Shown: positions 33,184 through 42,486, counted from the first letter of the stretch. The stretch is 64,000 nt of DNA from Chondrinema litorale (GCF_026250525.1 NZ_CP111049.1:62001-126000); one strand, 5' to 3'. A program made the numbers and translations. The notes: generated by a model not told the origin, from the sequence alone.

Positions 33184-33612
33184 TTATTTTATCCCCAATA
33201 TTTTGTTGCTGTCTTTTAAATATTGGGGATTTATCTTTTTTTCTATCTTACTGGTTACTTTGGCTATTTTTATTTCTAGTTCTTCAGGATTAAAAGGTTT
33301 TATTATAAAATCTTCTGCTCCGGCTTTAAGTATATCTATTCTAGTATTGCTTTTATCATTACCAGATAATACAATTACAGGAGTATCAGCAAGGGCTTTT
33401 TGTTTTTTTAATTCTGTTAAAAAAGATTTTCCACTTTGGCCGGGTAAAACAAGGTCTAGAACGATTAAGTCTGCTCTATATCCTGATCTAAAAATTTTCC
33501 AGGCGTCCTCTGCAGAATCACATACTTTAATATCGAATTTACTTTCGAAATAACCTTCAAAAAACATTCGCATAAAGTGGTCATCATCAATATAAAGAAT
33601 TTTAAAATCCAT
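33184..33612 (-). CDS. Single-domain response regulator receiver protein
   Basis: A 142-residue receiver with the acidic pocket in YIDDDHF (9-11), the phosphorylation site D53 in LIVLDLVLPG and the conserved Lys in FIIKPFNPEE. A short basic tail of ~20 residues follows, with no output domain. It is the first gene of the first polysaccharide operon and overlaps the coding potential of the sugar transferase. One extra G in the G4 run at 33193-33196 would fuse the two. As a stand-alone protein it could relay phosphate from one of the hybrid kinases flanking the locus. Confidence 0.85.
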   Translation of the reverse strand: MDFKILYIDDDHFMRMFFEGYFESKFDIKVCDSAEDAWKIFRSGYRADLIVLDLVLPGQSGKSFLTELKKQKALADTPVIVLSGNDKSNTRIDILKAGAEDFIIKPFNPEELEIKIAKVTSKIEKKINPQYLKDSNKILGIK

Positions 33613-33894
33613 ATGAAGCTTGTTTGAATTGTAATTTGGTTATTTTCAAAATCTGCTCCATTTCAAGTATATTAATTTAACATACTGTAAACCAAGCAAA
33701 TATAACTATACCAAGTTCGTTAATATTTCTATAAACAATAAAATTTCTAATTTTTAGAATACTTTCGCTAATTACAAGCCTAAATAAAATACCTAAAAAC
33801 AGATAATAATAAATTATATGAGACATTAAAATGTGGTAAAAAAAGGCTAATTACTACTCATATTAATATTTTTTGAATGTGAGATTCTTTATTT
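33613..33894. other. Divergent promoter region of the polysaccharide locus
   Basis: 282 bp between the minus-strand receiver operon and the plus-strand NtrC-type regulator. It contains TTCTAATTTTTAGAA at 33745-33759 (6-bp perfect arms), the best copy of a palindrome also found before other genes of the locus. I found no sigma-54 promoter with correct GG-N10-GC spacing on either strand. Confidence 0.5.
33745..33759. promoter_or_regulatory. Polysaccharide-locus palindrome, copy 1
   Basis: TTCTAA-TTT-TTAGAA is a perfect inverted repeat located 133 bp upstream of the receiver operon start and 136 bp upstream of the NtrC-type gene. Related sequences at 41620-41634, 46334-46348 and 46352-46366 precede other polysaccharide genes, suggesting a shared regulator. 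Confidence 0.4.
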
Positions 33895-35229
33895 ATGAAA
33901 ATATTTATTGTTGAAGACGATCCTTTTTTTGGTGAAGCATTAAATTATCAATTAGGTCTGAATCCAGACTATGAAATAATAAGATTTACTTCTGGGAAAG
34001 ATTGTTTATTGAACTTATATCAACAACCTGCTGTAGTTTCTCTAGATTATACATTACCGGATATGACTGGTGCAGATATTTTAAGAAAAATAAAATATAA
34101 GTATCCCAAATTACCTGTGATTATTCTTTCTGGTCAAGAAGATATGGAAACGGCATTAGAATTAATACGTTCAGGAGCCGAAGACTATATCATAAAAAAT
34201 GATGACTCAATACATCGATTAAGACAGCTATTGAAGAATTTGTCAGAAAAGCTTGAGTTACAAAATGAAGTAGAAAGCTTACAGGAAGAAGTAGGGAAAA
34301 AATATAACTTTTCCAATATAATTGGCGATAGTATAGCTATACAAAAGGTATTCAGGCAAATGGAAAAAGCTGTTAATTCTCAAATCACTGTGAGTATTAC
34401 AGGTGAAACTGGAACTGGTAAAGAGTTAGTTGCTAAATCAATACATTTTAAATCAGATCGGAAAAAGCAGAATTTTGTAGCGGTGAATGTAGCGGCAATT
34501 CCAGCAGAATTAATTGAAAGTGAATTATTTGGACATGAAAAAGGAGCTTTTACTGGTGCAGCAGAGAGACGAATAGGAAAAATTGAACTAGCACACAAAG
34601 GCACTTTATTTCTTGATGAAATAGGAGAGATGGATTTAAATATGCAAAGTAAATTATTAAGGGTTTTACAAGAAAGGGAAATAGTTAGAATAGGAGGAAA
34701 CCAAACGATAAAAGTAGATTTTAGATTAATTATAGCAACTCATAAGAAACTTTTTGCAGAAGTTGACAATCGAAAATTTAGAGAAGATTTATATTATCGA
34801 TTGTTGGGTTTACAAATTGAACTTCCTGCCTTAAGGGAGAGAAGAGAGGACGTATTACAACTTACTGACTTTTTTTTAATGGAATATGCTAATCATAATA
34901 AATGTAAGAAACCAGAATTGTCAATTGAAGCACAAAAAAAGTTAGCAAATTATGGTTTCCCTGGAAATATAAGAGAGTTGAGGGCAATTATTGAACTTGC
35001 TTGTGTAATGTGTGAAAATAATATGATTGATGTTTCTGATATTATATTTCAAGAAGGTGATGTTTTGGGACGTATGTTGGAAGGTCAAGAAGATACATTG
35101 AAAGGTTATACAAGGAAGATTGTAAAGCATTATATGAGTAAGTATAACAATGATTACGATGCAGTTGCTGTTAAACTGGATATGGGAAAATCTACTATTT
35201 ACAAAATGAAAAAAGATGGTGAAATATAG
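33895..35229 (+). CDS. Sigma-54-dependent transcriptional activator (NtrC family)
   Basis: A 444-residue protein. The receiver (1-120) has phospho-acceptor D51 (SLDYTLPDMTG). The AAA+ domain (~140-385) has Walker A GETGTGKE near residue 170, the sigma-54 contact loop GAFTGA near 217 and Walker B LFLDEIGEMD. A C-terminal Fis-like helix-turn-helix follows (DYDAVAVKLDMGKSTIYKMK). Phosphorylation would drive ATP-dependent remodelling of sigma-54 polymerase. It sits between the two polysaccharide operons, opposite to both, and is the obvious candidate local regulator. The kinase is probably one of the hybrid kinases at the edges of the locus. It ends in a bidirectional terminator that overlaps its last codons. 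Confidence 0.93.
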   Translation: MKIFIVEDDPFFGEALNYQLGLNPDYEIIRFTSGKDCLLNLYQQPAVVSLDYTLPDMTGADILRKIKYKYPKLPVIILSGQEDMETALELIRSGAEDYIIKNDDSIHRLRQLLKNLSEKLELQNEVESLQEEVGKKYNFSNIIGDSIAIQKVFRQMEKAVNSQITVSITGETGTGKELVAKSIHFKSDRKKQNFVAVNVAAIPAELIESELFGHEKGAFTGAAERRIGKIELAHKGTLFLDEIGEMDLNMQSKLLRVLQEREIVRIGGNQTIKVDFRLIIATHKKLFAEVDNRKFREDLYYRLLGLQIELPALRERREDVLQLTDFFLMEYANHNKCKKPELSIEAQKKLANYGFPGNIRELRAIIELACVMCENNMIDVSDIIFQEGDVLGRMLEGQEDTLKGYTRKIVKHYMSKYNNDYDAVAVKLDMGKSTIYKMKKDGEI

Positions 35230-35252
35230 TTAGGCTATATTTCACCATCTTT
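35212..35252. terminator. Bidirectional terminator overlapping the NtrC-type gene end
   Basis: A perfect 18-bp stem (35212-35229 with 35235-35252) and a 5-base loop. The upstream arm includes the last codons and stop of the activator gene. AAAG/CTTT ends give a short U-tract both ways. It separates the activator from the convergent glycosyltransferase ending at 35263. Confidence 0.75.
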
Positions 35253-35262
35253 CATAAAACTA

Positions 35263-36474
35263 TTAAGCACTTTTCTTTAATTTTTCATTCGGATTTAACC
35301 TTCTCTCTGTAGAAATAAATTTGCCTTGTTGTTTTTTAGAAACACCATTTGCTGCACTTTTAAGATTTCTGAAGGCCATAATTGGTAATTTTTGAGCAAT
35401 TGAATATGCAGATGACCAAGCATTTTCTTTAATTAGGAACAGTAGTATTCCACCTATTGTAAATAAGAAGCTATAACTAAAAATTTCTATAAATTTAAAA
35501 GTCAGAAGCTCTAAAATCATTAAGATAGGGAGTAATACAATTTGAATGCTTCTTGGCGGTCTATACAATGTTATAAGATAATCTAAACATGCTGGTTTTT
35601 GTTTTTTTAGTAGTGCTATACCCCAGTACAAAGCATTGAAGTATTGGTTCCCAAACCATCTAATTCTTTGAGTTTGTAATACTTCAGAAGAAGCTGTTTT
35701 TTCTTCCCAAACTATTGCTTCTGGAACATAACTTATAATCTTATTTGATAGAAGCAGTTGAATTAATAAATTTTTGTCCATTCCCGGAGCTCTTGAATCT
35801 AAATTGTTTACAGCATTTTCAAATACTTCAGTTTTAAATAAAATTGCACTTCCACTTAGTTCAGGAGGTAAATCTAGAGCTTGTTTAGCTTCTCTAAGCA
35901 ACATATCATTAAGTTTCTCTGAAAATGAATCGTAAGTAGCCCAATTATTTTCTTGATTTAAAGCTTTTCTTTTCCCTTGCCAAACATCTGCATTGGGATT
36001 TCCAAATGAGAAAATTTGATTGATAAAATCATTATTTGCAATGTTATCTTTATCTAATAATAATATATGAGATGCATTTAGCTCTTTACATACCGAAGCA
36101 CTAAATCTTAAAACTTCGTGATAAGGATTTCCATTTACATTTTTAAAGTTTTTTTCAACAATAGTAATTTCTTCCTCAAGTAATAATTCTTTGATATTAT
36201 TTACGTCTTCTTGCAGAATAATTAAAATTTCTGCTTTGGGAATATTTTTTATAGCTTTTGCAGCTTTCACTGCTTCTAGCAATTTTAAATCAGGTTTGTA
36301 AGCAGGAAATAAAATTACAAGATTATCAATCTTAATATAATCATTATTTTTTATTCTTTTACTTTTACTATAGATCATTCCCATTATCGATAGGAAAAAC
36401 CAATAGAAAGAATAAAAAAGAAAATAGAGTCCAATAGAATAATAAATTATTCTTAAGATTACTAAGAAGTCCAT
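35263..36474 (-). CDS. Membrane glycosyltransferase family 2
   Basis: A 403-residue processive-type GT2. An N-terminal membrane helix (~5-35) precedes the GT-A domain, with the UDP site NLVILFPAYKPD, a metal motif LLDKDN near residue 133 and the acceptor/priming motif QTQRIRW (matching Q-x-x-R-W) near 272. Two more helices lie at ~315-365. Q-x-x-R-W is the signature of cellulose/hyaluronan synthase-like enzymes, so it may polymerise or extend a chain at the membrane. It ends the second polysaccharide operon, 16 bp after the Wzz-like gene. The sugar is unknown. Confidence 0.83.
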   Translation of the reverse strand: MDFLVILRIIYYSIGLYFLFYSFYWFFLSIMGMIYSKSKRIKNNDYIKIDNLVILFPAYKPDLKLLEAVKAAKAIKNIPKAEILIILQEDVNNIKELLLEEEITIVEKNFKNVNGNPYHEVLRFSASVCKELNASHILLLDKDNIANNDFINQIFSFGNPNADVWQGKRKALNQENNWATYDSFSEKLNDMLLREAKQALDLPPELSGSAILFKTEVFENAVNNLDSRAPGMDKNLLIQLLLSNKIISYVPEAIVWEEKTASSEVLQTQRIRWFGNQYFNALYWGIALLKKQKPACLDYLITLYRPPRSIQIVLLPILMILELLTFKFIEIFSYSFLFTIGGILLFLIKENAWSSAYSIAQKLPIMAFRNLKSAANGVSKKQQGKFISTERRLNPNEKLKKSA

Positions 36475-36490
36475 GTTGTATTAGTTTTGG

Positions 36491-38560
36491 TTATTGTTCC
36501 TTTTCAATAAATACTGTTGCCTGAAAAGACTTTTCATGTGTATATATAGATCTAATTATATCCTTATCTTTTTCTGTCATACCTTGTCCACCCATACGAA
36601 CAAGAATAAAAGCATGAGCTGTACTTAACCATTCTTCCCAATCTGAGCTGAGAAGGGCAGGAGGGGCAGCTATTATAATACATTTTCTACTTATTAAACT
36701 CTTTTGTGTGTATTCTTGCCAGAATTCTGGATGATGCTTTTCAAATGGTGAAGTTTTGTTATCAATATTTATTACATAGTTTTTACTATCCTCAGGTTCT
36801 TGAATTTGCTCAATTTTTTCAGGTAGATTTGAAGAATCGTAACCTTCTATTGTTTTTTCACTACCAGTAGCATTTAGCATGAGTTGATTTCCAGGAAATG
36901 TTGCTAGGGATTGCATCAAACTTTCTAAAAAGCTGTTATCTATATCTTTTTCAGAAAGGCCAATAATTAGTATCGTCCTTAATTCATTAGGCAAGTCTGA
37001 TATCTTTTTTCTTAATCTTTTTATTTCATGTATGTTATCCGATTTATCATTAATAGAAATAAAGGGTAATATGGTAGTTAATTCAGTAAAATAACTAGTA
37101 GAATAAACTCTTTTGTCAAGTAAAACAAATGCTACAATTCCTGCTGCAATAAGGATAAAAGAAGCAATACAAGCTCCTACAATTGCAAATGCTCTTTTAG
37201 AGCTTTCTGGTTCTCTAGGTAAAATTGGAGGTGAGAAAATAGTGATTTTTACATCACCAGAGCCTTGTTCAATTGTTCTAACTAGATTTAGTTTGTTTAA
37301 TAGGATTAAGTATGCTTCTTGTGCAATATGAATTTCTGAAGTATACGTGCTTAAGCTAGACTCTAATGGAGCAAATTTAGCTGCATATAAATTCAGCTTT
37401 TCTAATTCATTTTCTACAGATTCTAGCATACTTGATTCCATTTCTTTATCTATTTCATAACCAATTAGCCTGCTCATTAACTCTTGTCGCGCCTGAGATG
37501 GATCGTAAGGGACCTTGTCAAGCATTGTGATTATTTGAGCGGTTATTTCATTTTTTAAGTGTTCTACTTTTGTTTCTAATTCTTGCTTTTCAATTTCATC
37601 TCCTTCGAAAAAAAGTAAGCTTTCACTTACATTTCTTAATGAATCTTTAAGTGAAGCTATTGTCTTATTTGAAATATCATTGAAGTTGAAACTACCAGCA
37701 TTTTGAAGGTTCTTTTTTACAATTTCAGCTGCTTTATCATGAGCGTCGTAAGTTTCTTTTAAATGGGCTAATTTTACTTCCATATTTACTACCTGATTCA
37801 CGATTGCCTTTGTATGTTCAGGTAGGTTAATAATATTATTTTCTATTTTAAAATTTTCAAGCTGACTAATTTTACTGTCAAGTTCTTTTTTAGCATTATC
37901 AACCAGCACTTCTAGCCTTTCTCTATTATCTTCTATCTTTTTTTGAGATAGTACTTTATATTGTTGAGTAATAATATTTATATAACATCCAGTTATATAG
38001 GCCGCTTTGTACGGGTTTTCACACTCATATTTAATGTCAACATAATTACTTTTTCCAACCCTACTAGCATTTAACTGACCCTGCATTTCTTTAATACTTA
38101 ATCTGTTATTTTCTAACAATAGTGTGATGCCAATATCTAATGAATCAGATAAATTCAATAGATTGTATTCTTTGCCTAGTTCTTTTGCTCTATTATAAAT
38201 TTTAACTGAGTCCTCGCGTAATTCGGGATTATCATCGAAAGAGAAAAATTGATATTCTCCTTCCATATATTTTTTTAAAATTTCTAGGCGTACCATTTCC
38301 GTTGTCTTCCTTGAATTAATCACTTCGATTAAGTCAAAGAAGAACAGACTGGCTTCATATTGTTTAAATTCTCTACCAATCAAAGAAACATCACCAGAAG
38401 TAGGCATACTTACTTGTAATGTCGCTTTTGAAATATATTTTCGCTCTTGGTTTCGAGTTAGAAAAAAAACTAAAGCTCCTGAAAGTACCGGTATTCCTAT
38501 CAGCCAAATCTTGAACTTCCAGAACTTCTTAAAAATCACCAGAACCTTTTCCAACAGCAT
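36491..38560 (-). CDS. Wzz/GumC-like chain-length and export co-polymerase with degenerate tyrosine-kinase domain
   Basis: A 689-residue inner-membrane protein. The first helix is at ~17-34 (IWLIGIPVLSGALVFFL), and a Wzz domain follows. A long periplasmic coiled-coil region spans ~170-420, with a GNVR-type segment before the second helix at ~450-475 (AFAIVGACIASFILIAAG). The cytosolic C-terminus (~520-689) occupies the place of the BY-kinase. Its Walker A position reads ILIIGLSEKDIDNSFLESL with no GxxGxGK[ST], and the Tyr-rich tail is absent, so it should not bind ATP normally. It probably sets chain length and couples to export structurally. Confidence 0.83.
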   Translation of the reverse strand: MLLEKVLVIFKKFWKFKIWLIGIPVLSGALVFFLTRNQERKYISKATLQVSMPTSGDVSLIGREFKQYEASLFFFDLIEVINSRKTTEMVRLEILKKYMEGEYQFFSFDDNPELREDSVKIYNRAKELGKEYNLLNLSDSLDIGITLLLENNRLSIKEMQGQLNASRVGKSNYVDIKYECENPYKAAYITGCYINIITQQYKVLSQKKIEDNRERLEVLVDNAKKELDSKISQLENFKIENNIINLPEHTKAIVNQVVNMEVKLAHLKETYDAHDKAAEIVKKNLQNAGSFNFNDISNKTIASLKDSLRNVSESLLFFEGDEIEKQELETKVEHLKNEITAQIITMLDKVPYDPSQARQELMSRLIGYEIDKEMESSMLESVENELEKLNLYAAKFAPLESSLSTYTSEIHIAQEAYLILLNKLNLVRTIEQGSGDVKITIFSPPILPREPESSKRAFAIVGACIASFILIAAGIVAFVLLDKRVYSTSYFTELTTILPFISINDKSDNIHEIKRLRKKISDLPNELRTILIIGLSEKDIDNSFLESLMQSLATFPGNQLMLNATGSEKTIEGYDSSNLPEKIEQIQEPEDSKNYVINIDNKTSPFEKHHPEFWQEYTQKSLISRKCIIIAAPPALLSSDWEEWLSTAHAFILVRMGGQGMTEKDKDIIRSIYTHEKSFQATVFIEKEQ

Positions 38561-38576
38561 ATAAAAAAGTATTATT

Positions 38577-39242
38577 CTACTTTGTTATAATGCTTAATTC
38601 CGCCTTAAATTTTTCTAAACTGAGTTCATGTTTGATTAAAGTTTCTTTTGTCTGCTGAATTGCATTTTGAGCCTTAAGAAAATCGTCTAGTTTAGCTTCA
38701 TTTTTCTCAAATTTCTGTTTTACCAAGGCAAAAGCGTGCTCTTGAGATATAAGTAATTCTTTGGTAATTGCAGTTTGCCTCTTAGTTGAAACTAACTCAA
38801 AATATTTCATGGTGATCCATCTTTCTATATCATCAATAGTATTTTCAATACCTTCTTCAGTACGAATCAAATCACTTTTAGCAATTTTGATACGTTGAGG
38901 TGTGGTTATTAGATTATGTAAACTAATTCTTAAACTGCCTCCCACTTGCGGCAAAACGTTACTAGCATAAAATGACTGTCCATTTTCAGAATCAACCTGT
39001 TGTTCCATAGAAAAGAACTGTAATCCGACATCTATACCAGAAAACCAGCTTAGTTTTTCAACTTTTAGCTGACTTCTTTGCTGATTCAACTTCTCATTGA
39101 TTTCTTTTAGTGTATGAGAATTTTTAAGTGCGATCTCAAGTAATGAATCTAATTCTACTTTTTCACTTGGGAGAAGTTGAGCTTTTAAATTAAAATGCAT
39201 TAGACATAGTGCCACAGCAATAAATTTAAATATTAACTTCAT
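38577..39242 (-). CDS. Half-length TolC-like outer membrane protein
   Basis: I chose the ATG at 39242, which gives a typical signal peptide (MKLIFKFIAVALCLMHFNLK then AQ); an upstream start at 39275 would overlap the previous gene. The mature ~200 residues contain one TolC-type repeat: helices with LDSLLEIALKNSHTLKEINE, a strand pair (GLQFFSMEQQVD, GGSLRISLHNLI) and a long second hairpin. TolC family proteins have two such repeats and ~450 residues. The stop is only 16 bp before the Wzz gene, so the second half is not hidden by a nearby frameshift. It may be an outer-membrane or periplasmic part of the export path. Confidence 0.7.
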   Translation of the reverse strand: MKLIFKFIAVALCLMHFNLKAQLLPSEKVELDSLLEIALKNSHTLKEINEKLNQQRSQLKVEKLSWFSGIDVGLQFFSMEQQVDSENGQSFYASNVLPQVGGSLRISLHNLITTPQRIKIAKSDLIRTEEGIENTIDDIERWITMKYFELVSTKRQTAITKELLISQEHAFALVKQKFEKNEAKLDDFLKAQNAIQQTKETLIKHELSLEKFKAELSIITK

Positions 39243-39264
39243 AATTATTTTTTTTAGCCTCTTG

Positions 39265-40206
39265 CTAAGCTGCAAGGTTGCTTTCTTCAGTGAGAATATT
39301 TAATTCAGAATATTTCTTTTTATATAATTGATCTGCTTTTAAAAATGAAGGGTATTTTAATAATAAATCTATCCACCAGATAAGACTTATCATTATTCCT
39401 TTAATCATCAAAAGAGGTCTATTTATATATTTAAATCTTGATTTGAAGATCAATAATTGATGCTTAAGGAAAACTTCAGTATAGATCGTTTTCCAAGGAT
39501 TTTCATTTCTCCAAAATTTATATAATTCAGGATTTTTATGGTAAAGCATAAACTCACTTTCAAGAATTTTCATTCTATCTAACATTTTTGTAAAGCTGAC
39601 CTTTCTAGGAGGATGATTGATAACCATTTCTGGTACAAAATCAATCTTACCTTCACTTCTTATGCGCCAAGATAAATCGGCATCTTCATTATGCGCGAAA
39701 GGGAAATGTTCGTCAAATCCACCTATTTTGAGTAATATATTTTTCCTAAATGCTGCATTACAAGTAGGTACTGATGGATGCCCTTTCAAATTTTCAATTT
39801 GATGTGTTAGAGGATTCACCAGTTTTTTGTCTGTAGTAGTTTTTCCTTGTAATCCTATAGTATCTTTTTTATCAAATACTTTAATTATTGTTTCCAACCA
39901 AGTATTTTCCGCCAAACAATCGTCATCTGTAAATGCAATTAAAGGGGCTTTGGCTTCTAATATTCCAGCATTTCTTGATTTGGCTGGATTTCCCTTTGGT
40001 AAATCTAGCCACTTAAGATTAGGCACATAGTAGCTTTGAAATTCTAGTTTCTCTATAGTATCGTCTGTACAACCATCACATGCAATTATTATCTCATAGG
40101 TTTCTTTATCTAGAGTTTGATTATCAAGACTTTTGATAAGTTCTATTAATAAATCGCTTCTATTATATGTAGCAACAACTACTGATATTTTTAATTTGCT
40201 ATCCAT
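39265..40206 (-). CDS. Glycosyltransferase family 2
   Basis: A 313-residue GT-A enzyme. ISVVVATYNRSDLLIELIKS is the N-terminal nucleotide strand, IACDGCTDDT the second, and LIAFTDDDCLAEN near residue 92 the metal-binding segment. The acceptor region FAHNEDADLSWRIRSEG contains the catalytic ED. One C-terminal hydrophobic stretch (MLIKGIMISLIWWIDLLL region) may associate with the membrane. It belongs to the second polysaccharide operon, directly before the TolC-like gene. Sugar specificity is unknown. Confidence 0.87.
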   Translation of the reverse strand: MDSKLKISVVVATYNRSDLLIELIKSLDNQTLDKETYEIIIACDGCTDDTIEKLEFQSYYVPNLKWLDLPKGNPAKSRNAGILEAKAPLIAFTDDDCLAENTWLETIIKVFDKKDTIGLQGKTTTDKKLVNPLTHQIENLKGHPSVPTCNAAFRKNILLKIGGFDEHFPFAHNEDADLSWRIRSEGKIDFVPEMVINHPPRKVSFTKMLDRMKILESEFMLYHKNPELYKFWRNENPWKTIYTEVFLKHQLLIFKSRFKYINRPLLMIKGIMISLIWWIDLLLKYPSFLKADQLYKKKYSELNILTEESNLAA

Positions 40207-40241
40207 ATTATTTAGTTTTCATTTAGACGAGAAGTAAGTTG

Positions 40242-41534
40242 TTATTTGCTAGATTTTTGAAATTCTAGATTTAGCAGATTTGATTTATTCACACCTAGAA
40301 AAATTAATTCACTCCAACTTGTATCTAGATGCTTTTTCATAATATTTCCAGTGTAATAGATACCCCAAATTTCGACTGCAAAAGGAACGAATACGCCACC
40401 CCAGATTCCAAATAACCATAGTCCAAGACTTGTAAGAGTTATTTTTACTATACTACTCAACATTACTACTTTAGCCGTTAATTTAGGTTGATTTAATGCG
40501 TGTGCTATTGTACCGAAAATACCTCCAGTTGGTACAAATAGGGATGTATGCAACAGTATGAGTATAATAATTGGGATTGCCTCGGTATATTGTTCACCAT
40601 GAACAATAGGGACCCAATAATTGGCGGTTAAGCTAAATATTAATACACCTATTCCAAACAGTAACCATAAGCCTGTTAAAGTTTGGCCTAACAGTATTTT
40701 CATGTTTTCTATGTCGTTAAAAGCTAAAGCATGAGCTCTTGTATTAACAAGTGATTGAATCGCGCCATTCGGTAATAAAAATAATTGTGCATATCTGGCT
40801 GCAAGCCCCAACCAAGCAACATCTGAAAAGGTTAGTAATAGACCACCTATCAACATTTCTGCTCTAGATGCAATACTACCAGTAGTTTCTCTTAAAAGAC
40901 CAAAACCAGCATAAGCACGAATATCATTTAAATGCTGATTTGAAATTTTAGAATTGAATGTATTGATTTTTTCTTTGTAATCTAGAAAAGGGTATATTGA
41001 GACGAACTTAGATAAAGCTAATATTACAGTTAGAGTTAATAAATCTTGTTGATATAAATAGCAGTAAGCAGTTCCTGATATGGTAAAAACAACAGCTAGA
41101 AATTGAGTTTTTAAATAGTTATTTGTTTTTAAAGTTCCTTGCCATAAAAACATTTGCCATCTAAAAATTGCTGTGCAAAAAGAATAAATCCCATATATTA
41201 AATACCAGTTTTGGTACTTTTCACTAAATAAAAATGAAAGAATAAATAGAATAGTAAAGATTGCAATCTCAAATAGAACTGTAATAAAGAAATTAAGCTT
41301 TCTTTGTTTGTATTGCTCTTGAATTTCTCCATTGCAAGCAAATTTTACTAAAGCTGTTTGAGTAATACCTTCTCTAATTTTAGCTTGAACAGCAGCAATT
41401 GCCATAATCCACATCCATTCACCAGCAAGCTCTGTTGAATAGCTGAACGTAACAAATGTTGTTATGCCAAACCCAGCAGCAAACTCTAATAGATTACCGG
41501 CTAATGTATGAGATATTTTTTTTAATGAAATCAT
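40242..41534 (-). CDS. Polysaccharide flippase (Wzx-like/MATE-type)
   Basis: A 430-residue protein with about 12 predicted helices and few charged residues in the membrane (for example ILSFLFSEKYQNWYLIYGIY, then QMFLWQGTLKTNNYLK). Size, topology and location fit an oligosaccharide-lipid flippase that moves undecaprenyl-linked repeat units to the periplasm. The call rests on topology and context more than on motifs. It has a 151-bp leader containing a copy of the locus palindrome (41620-41634), so it may have its own promoter. Confidence 0.72.
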   Translation of the reverse strand: MISLKKISHTLAGNLLEFAAGFGITTFVTFSYSTELAGEWMWIMAIAAVQAKIREGITQTALVKFACNGEIQEQYKQRKLNFFITVLFEIAIFTILFILSFLFSEKYQNWYLIYGIYSFCTAIFRWQMFLWQGTLKTNNYLKTQFLAVVFTISGTAYCYLYQQDLLTLTVILALSKFVSIYPFLDYKEKINTFNSKISNQHLNDIRAYAGFGLLRETTGSIASRAEMLIGGLLLTFSDVAWLGLAARYAQLFLLPNGAIQSLVNTRAHALAFNDIENMKILLGQTLTGLWLLFGIGVLIFSLTANYWVPIVHGEQYTEAIPIIILILLHTSLFVPTGGIFGTIAHALNQPKLTAKVVMLSSIVKITLTSLGLWLFGIWGGVFVPFAVEIWGIYYTGNIMKKHLDTSWSELIFLGVNKSNLLNLEFQKSSK

Positions 41535-41619
41535 AGATGAAGTTTGTTAATTAATTCAAATACTAAAAAATAGACCATTACATAAGTAATTGATATTTAG
41601 TATTTTATAACACGATGAC

Positions 41620-41634
41620 TTCTATATATTAGAG
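41620..41634. promoter_or_regulatory. Polysaccharide-locus palindrome, copy 2 (imperfect)
   Basis: TTCTAT-ATA-TTAGAG resembles the perfect palindrome at 33745-33759 and lies 86 bp upstream of the flippase ATG, in the only sizeable gap of the second operon. It may mark an internal promoter. Confidence 0.3.
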
Positions 41635-41685
41635 TATTTCCAAGTTTTAGAAATTAGATACTTTTTTTGCTGAAACTCCAATTTG

Positions 41686-42486
41686 CTAGGATGCTTTAGC
41701 ATGTTGTGTGTTTTCAATTCCTAATCCAATTTTTGCATCTTTTGTAGTTCTCTTTTTACCATTCATTCGGTTTTTAATGTATTCTTTACCTACCTCCCAT
41801 AATGCTTTGCTAAAACCGATACATTCAGTTTTAATACTTCTTTCTGGAAATGCTTCTGAAATCATTGCTGGTAACCATCTACCATCTTTTGTAAGTGGAA
41901 GTGTGTCTGGTGAAGGGTCAATAACGAATTCAAAGTTATCTTTCCACTCATATCTTAGAGTTAAGATATTACCATGAGTTTTAATTAATGTCTTATAAGC
42001 CAATGAGTTTTTAGGCAAATGGTATAGAAAAACGTCACCAGCATCCATTGTTGGTGTTTTCATTCCGAGTTTTTCCTTTGAGCAAACTACAAATTTATTG
42101 TCGATCTCAACAGATACCCATACGTGAGATGCTTTAGGAGCTAAATGTTCACCCATTAAAGAAGGGACTTCAATATATCCTCTCTTAGCCACACGCATCA
42201 TTTCTTTAAGAAATTGTTTTGGATTTTCTACATGTTCTAAAACATGGCAACAAATTACATAATCAAATTCTTTATCTTTAAAAGGTAGGTTTTCTCCATC
42301 GGCACATATAAATTCTTGATGGCTTAATACACTTAAGTTTCCACTTCTATGGCCATCTTCAAATACATATTTATCAACAACTACATTGGCTCTTGGATGA
42401 GGATTATGTCCGCCACCTATTTCTAATACTTTGTCTTTTGGATCAATAGAAAGTTTAAATCTAGATTCTGGATTGGCTGTTTTCAT
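41686..42486 (-). CDS. Class I SAM-dependent methyltransferase
   Basis: A 266-residue protein with the SAM-binding motif I VLEIGGGHNPHPRANVVVD near residue 20, motif II ADGENLPFKDKEFDYVICC and a post-motif segment HVLEHVENPKQFLKEMMRV. It probably methylates a sugar or a polysaccharide precursor, since it lies between the flippase and a glycosyltransferase. The C-terminal half (~130-266) is a less conserved substrate region with no recognised domain. Confidence 0.85.
   Translation of the reverse strand: MKTANPESRFKLSIDPKDKVLEIGGGHNPHPRANVVVDKYVFEDGHRSGNLSVLSHQEFICADGENLPFKDKEFDYVICCHVLEHVENPKQFLKEMMRVAKRGYIEVPSLMGEHLAPKASHVWVSVEIDNKFVVCSKEKLGMKTPTMDAGDVFLYHLPKNSLAYKTLIKTHGNILTLRYEWKDNFEFVIDPSPDTLPLTKDGRWLPAMISEAFPERSIKTECIGFSKALWEVGKEYIKNRMNGKKRTTKDAKIGLGIENTQHAKAS

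Noticed and set aside
33833..33855. Possible sigma-54 promoter (TGGTA...GGCTAA) before the NtrC-type gene
   Set aside because: The GG to GC spacing is 9 instead of 10 bases and the flanking consensus is poor.
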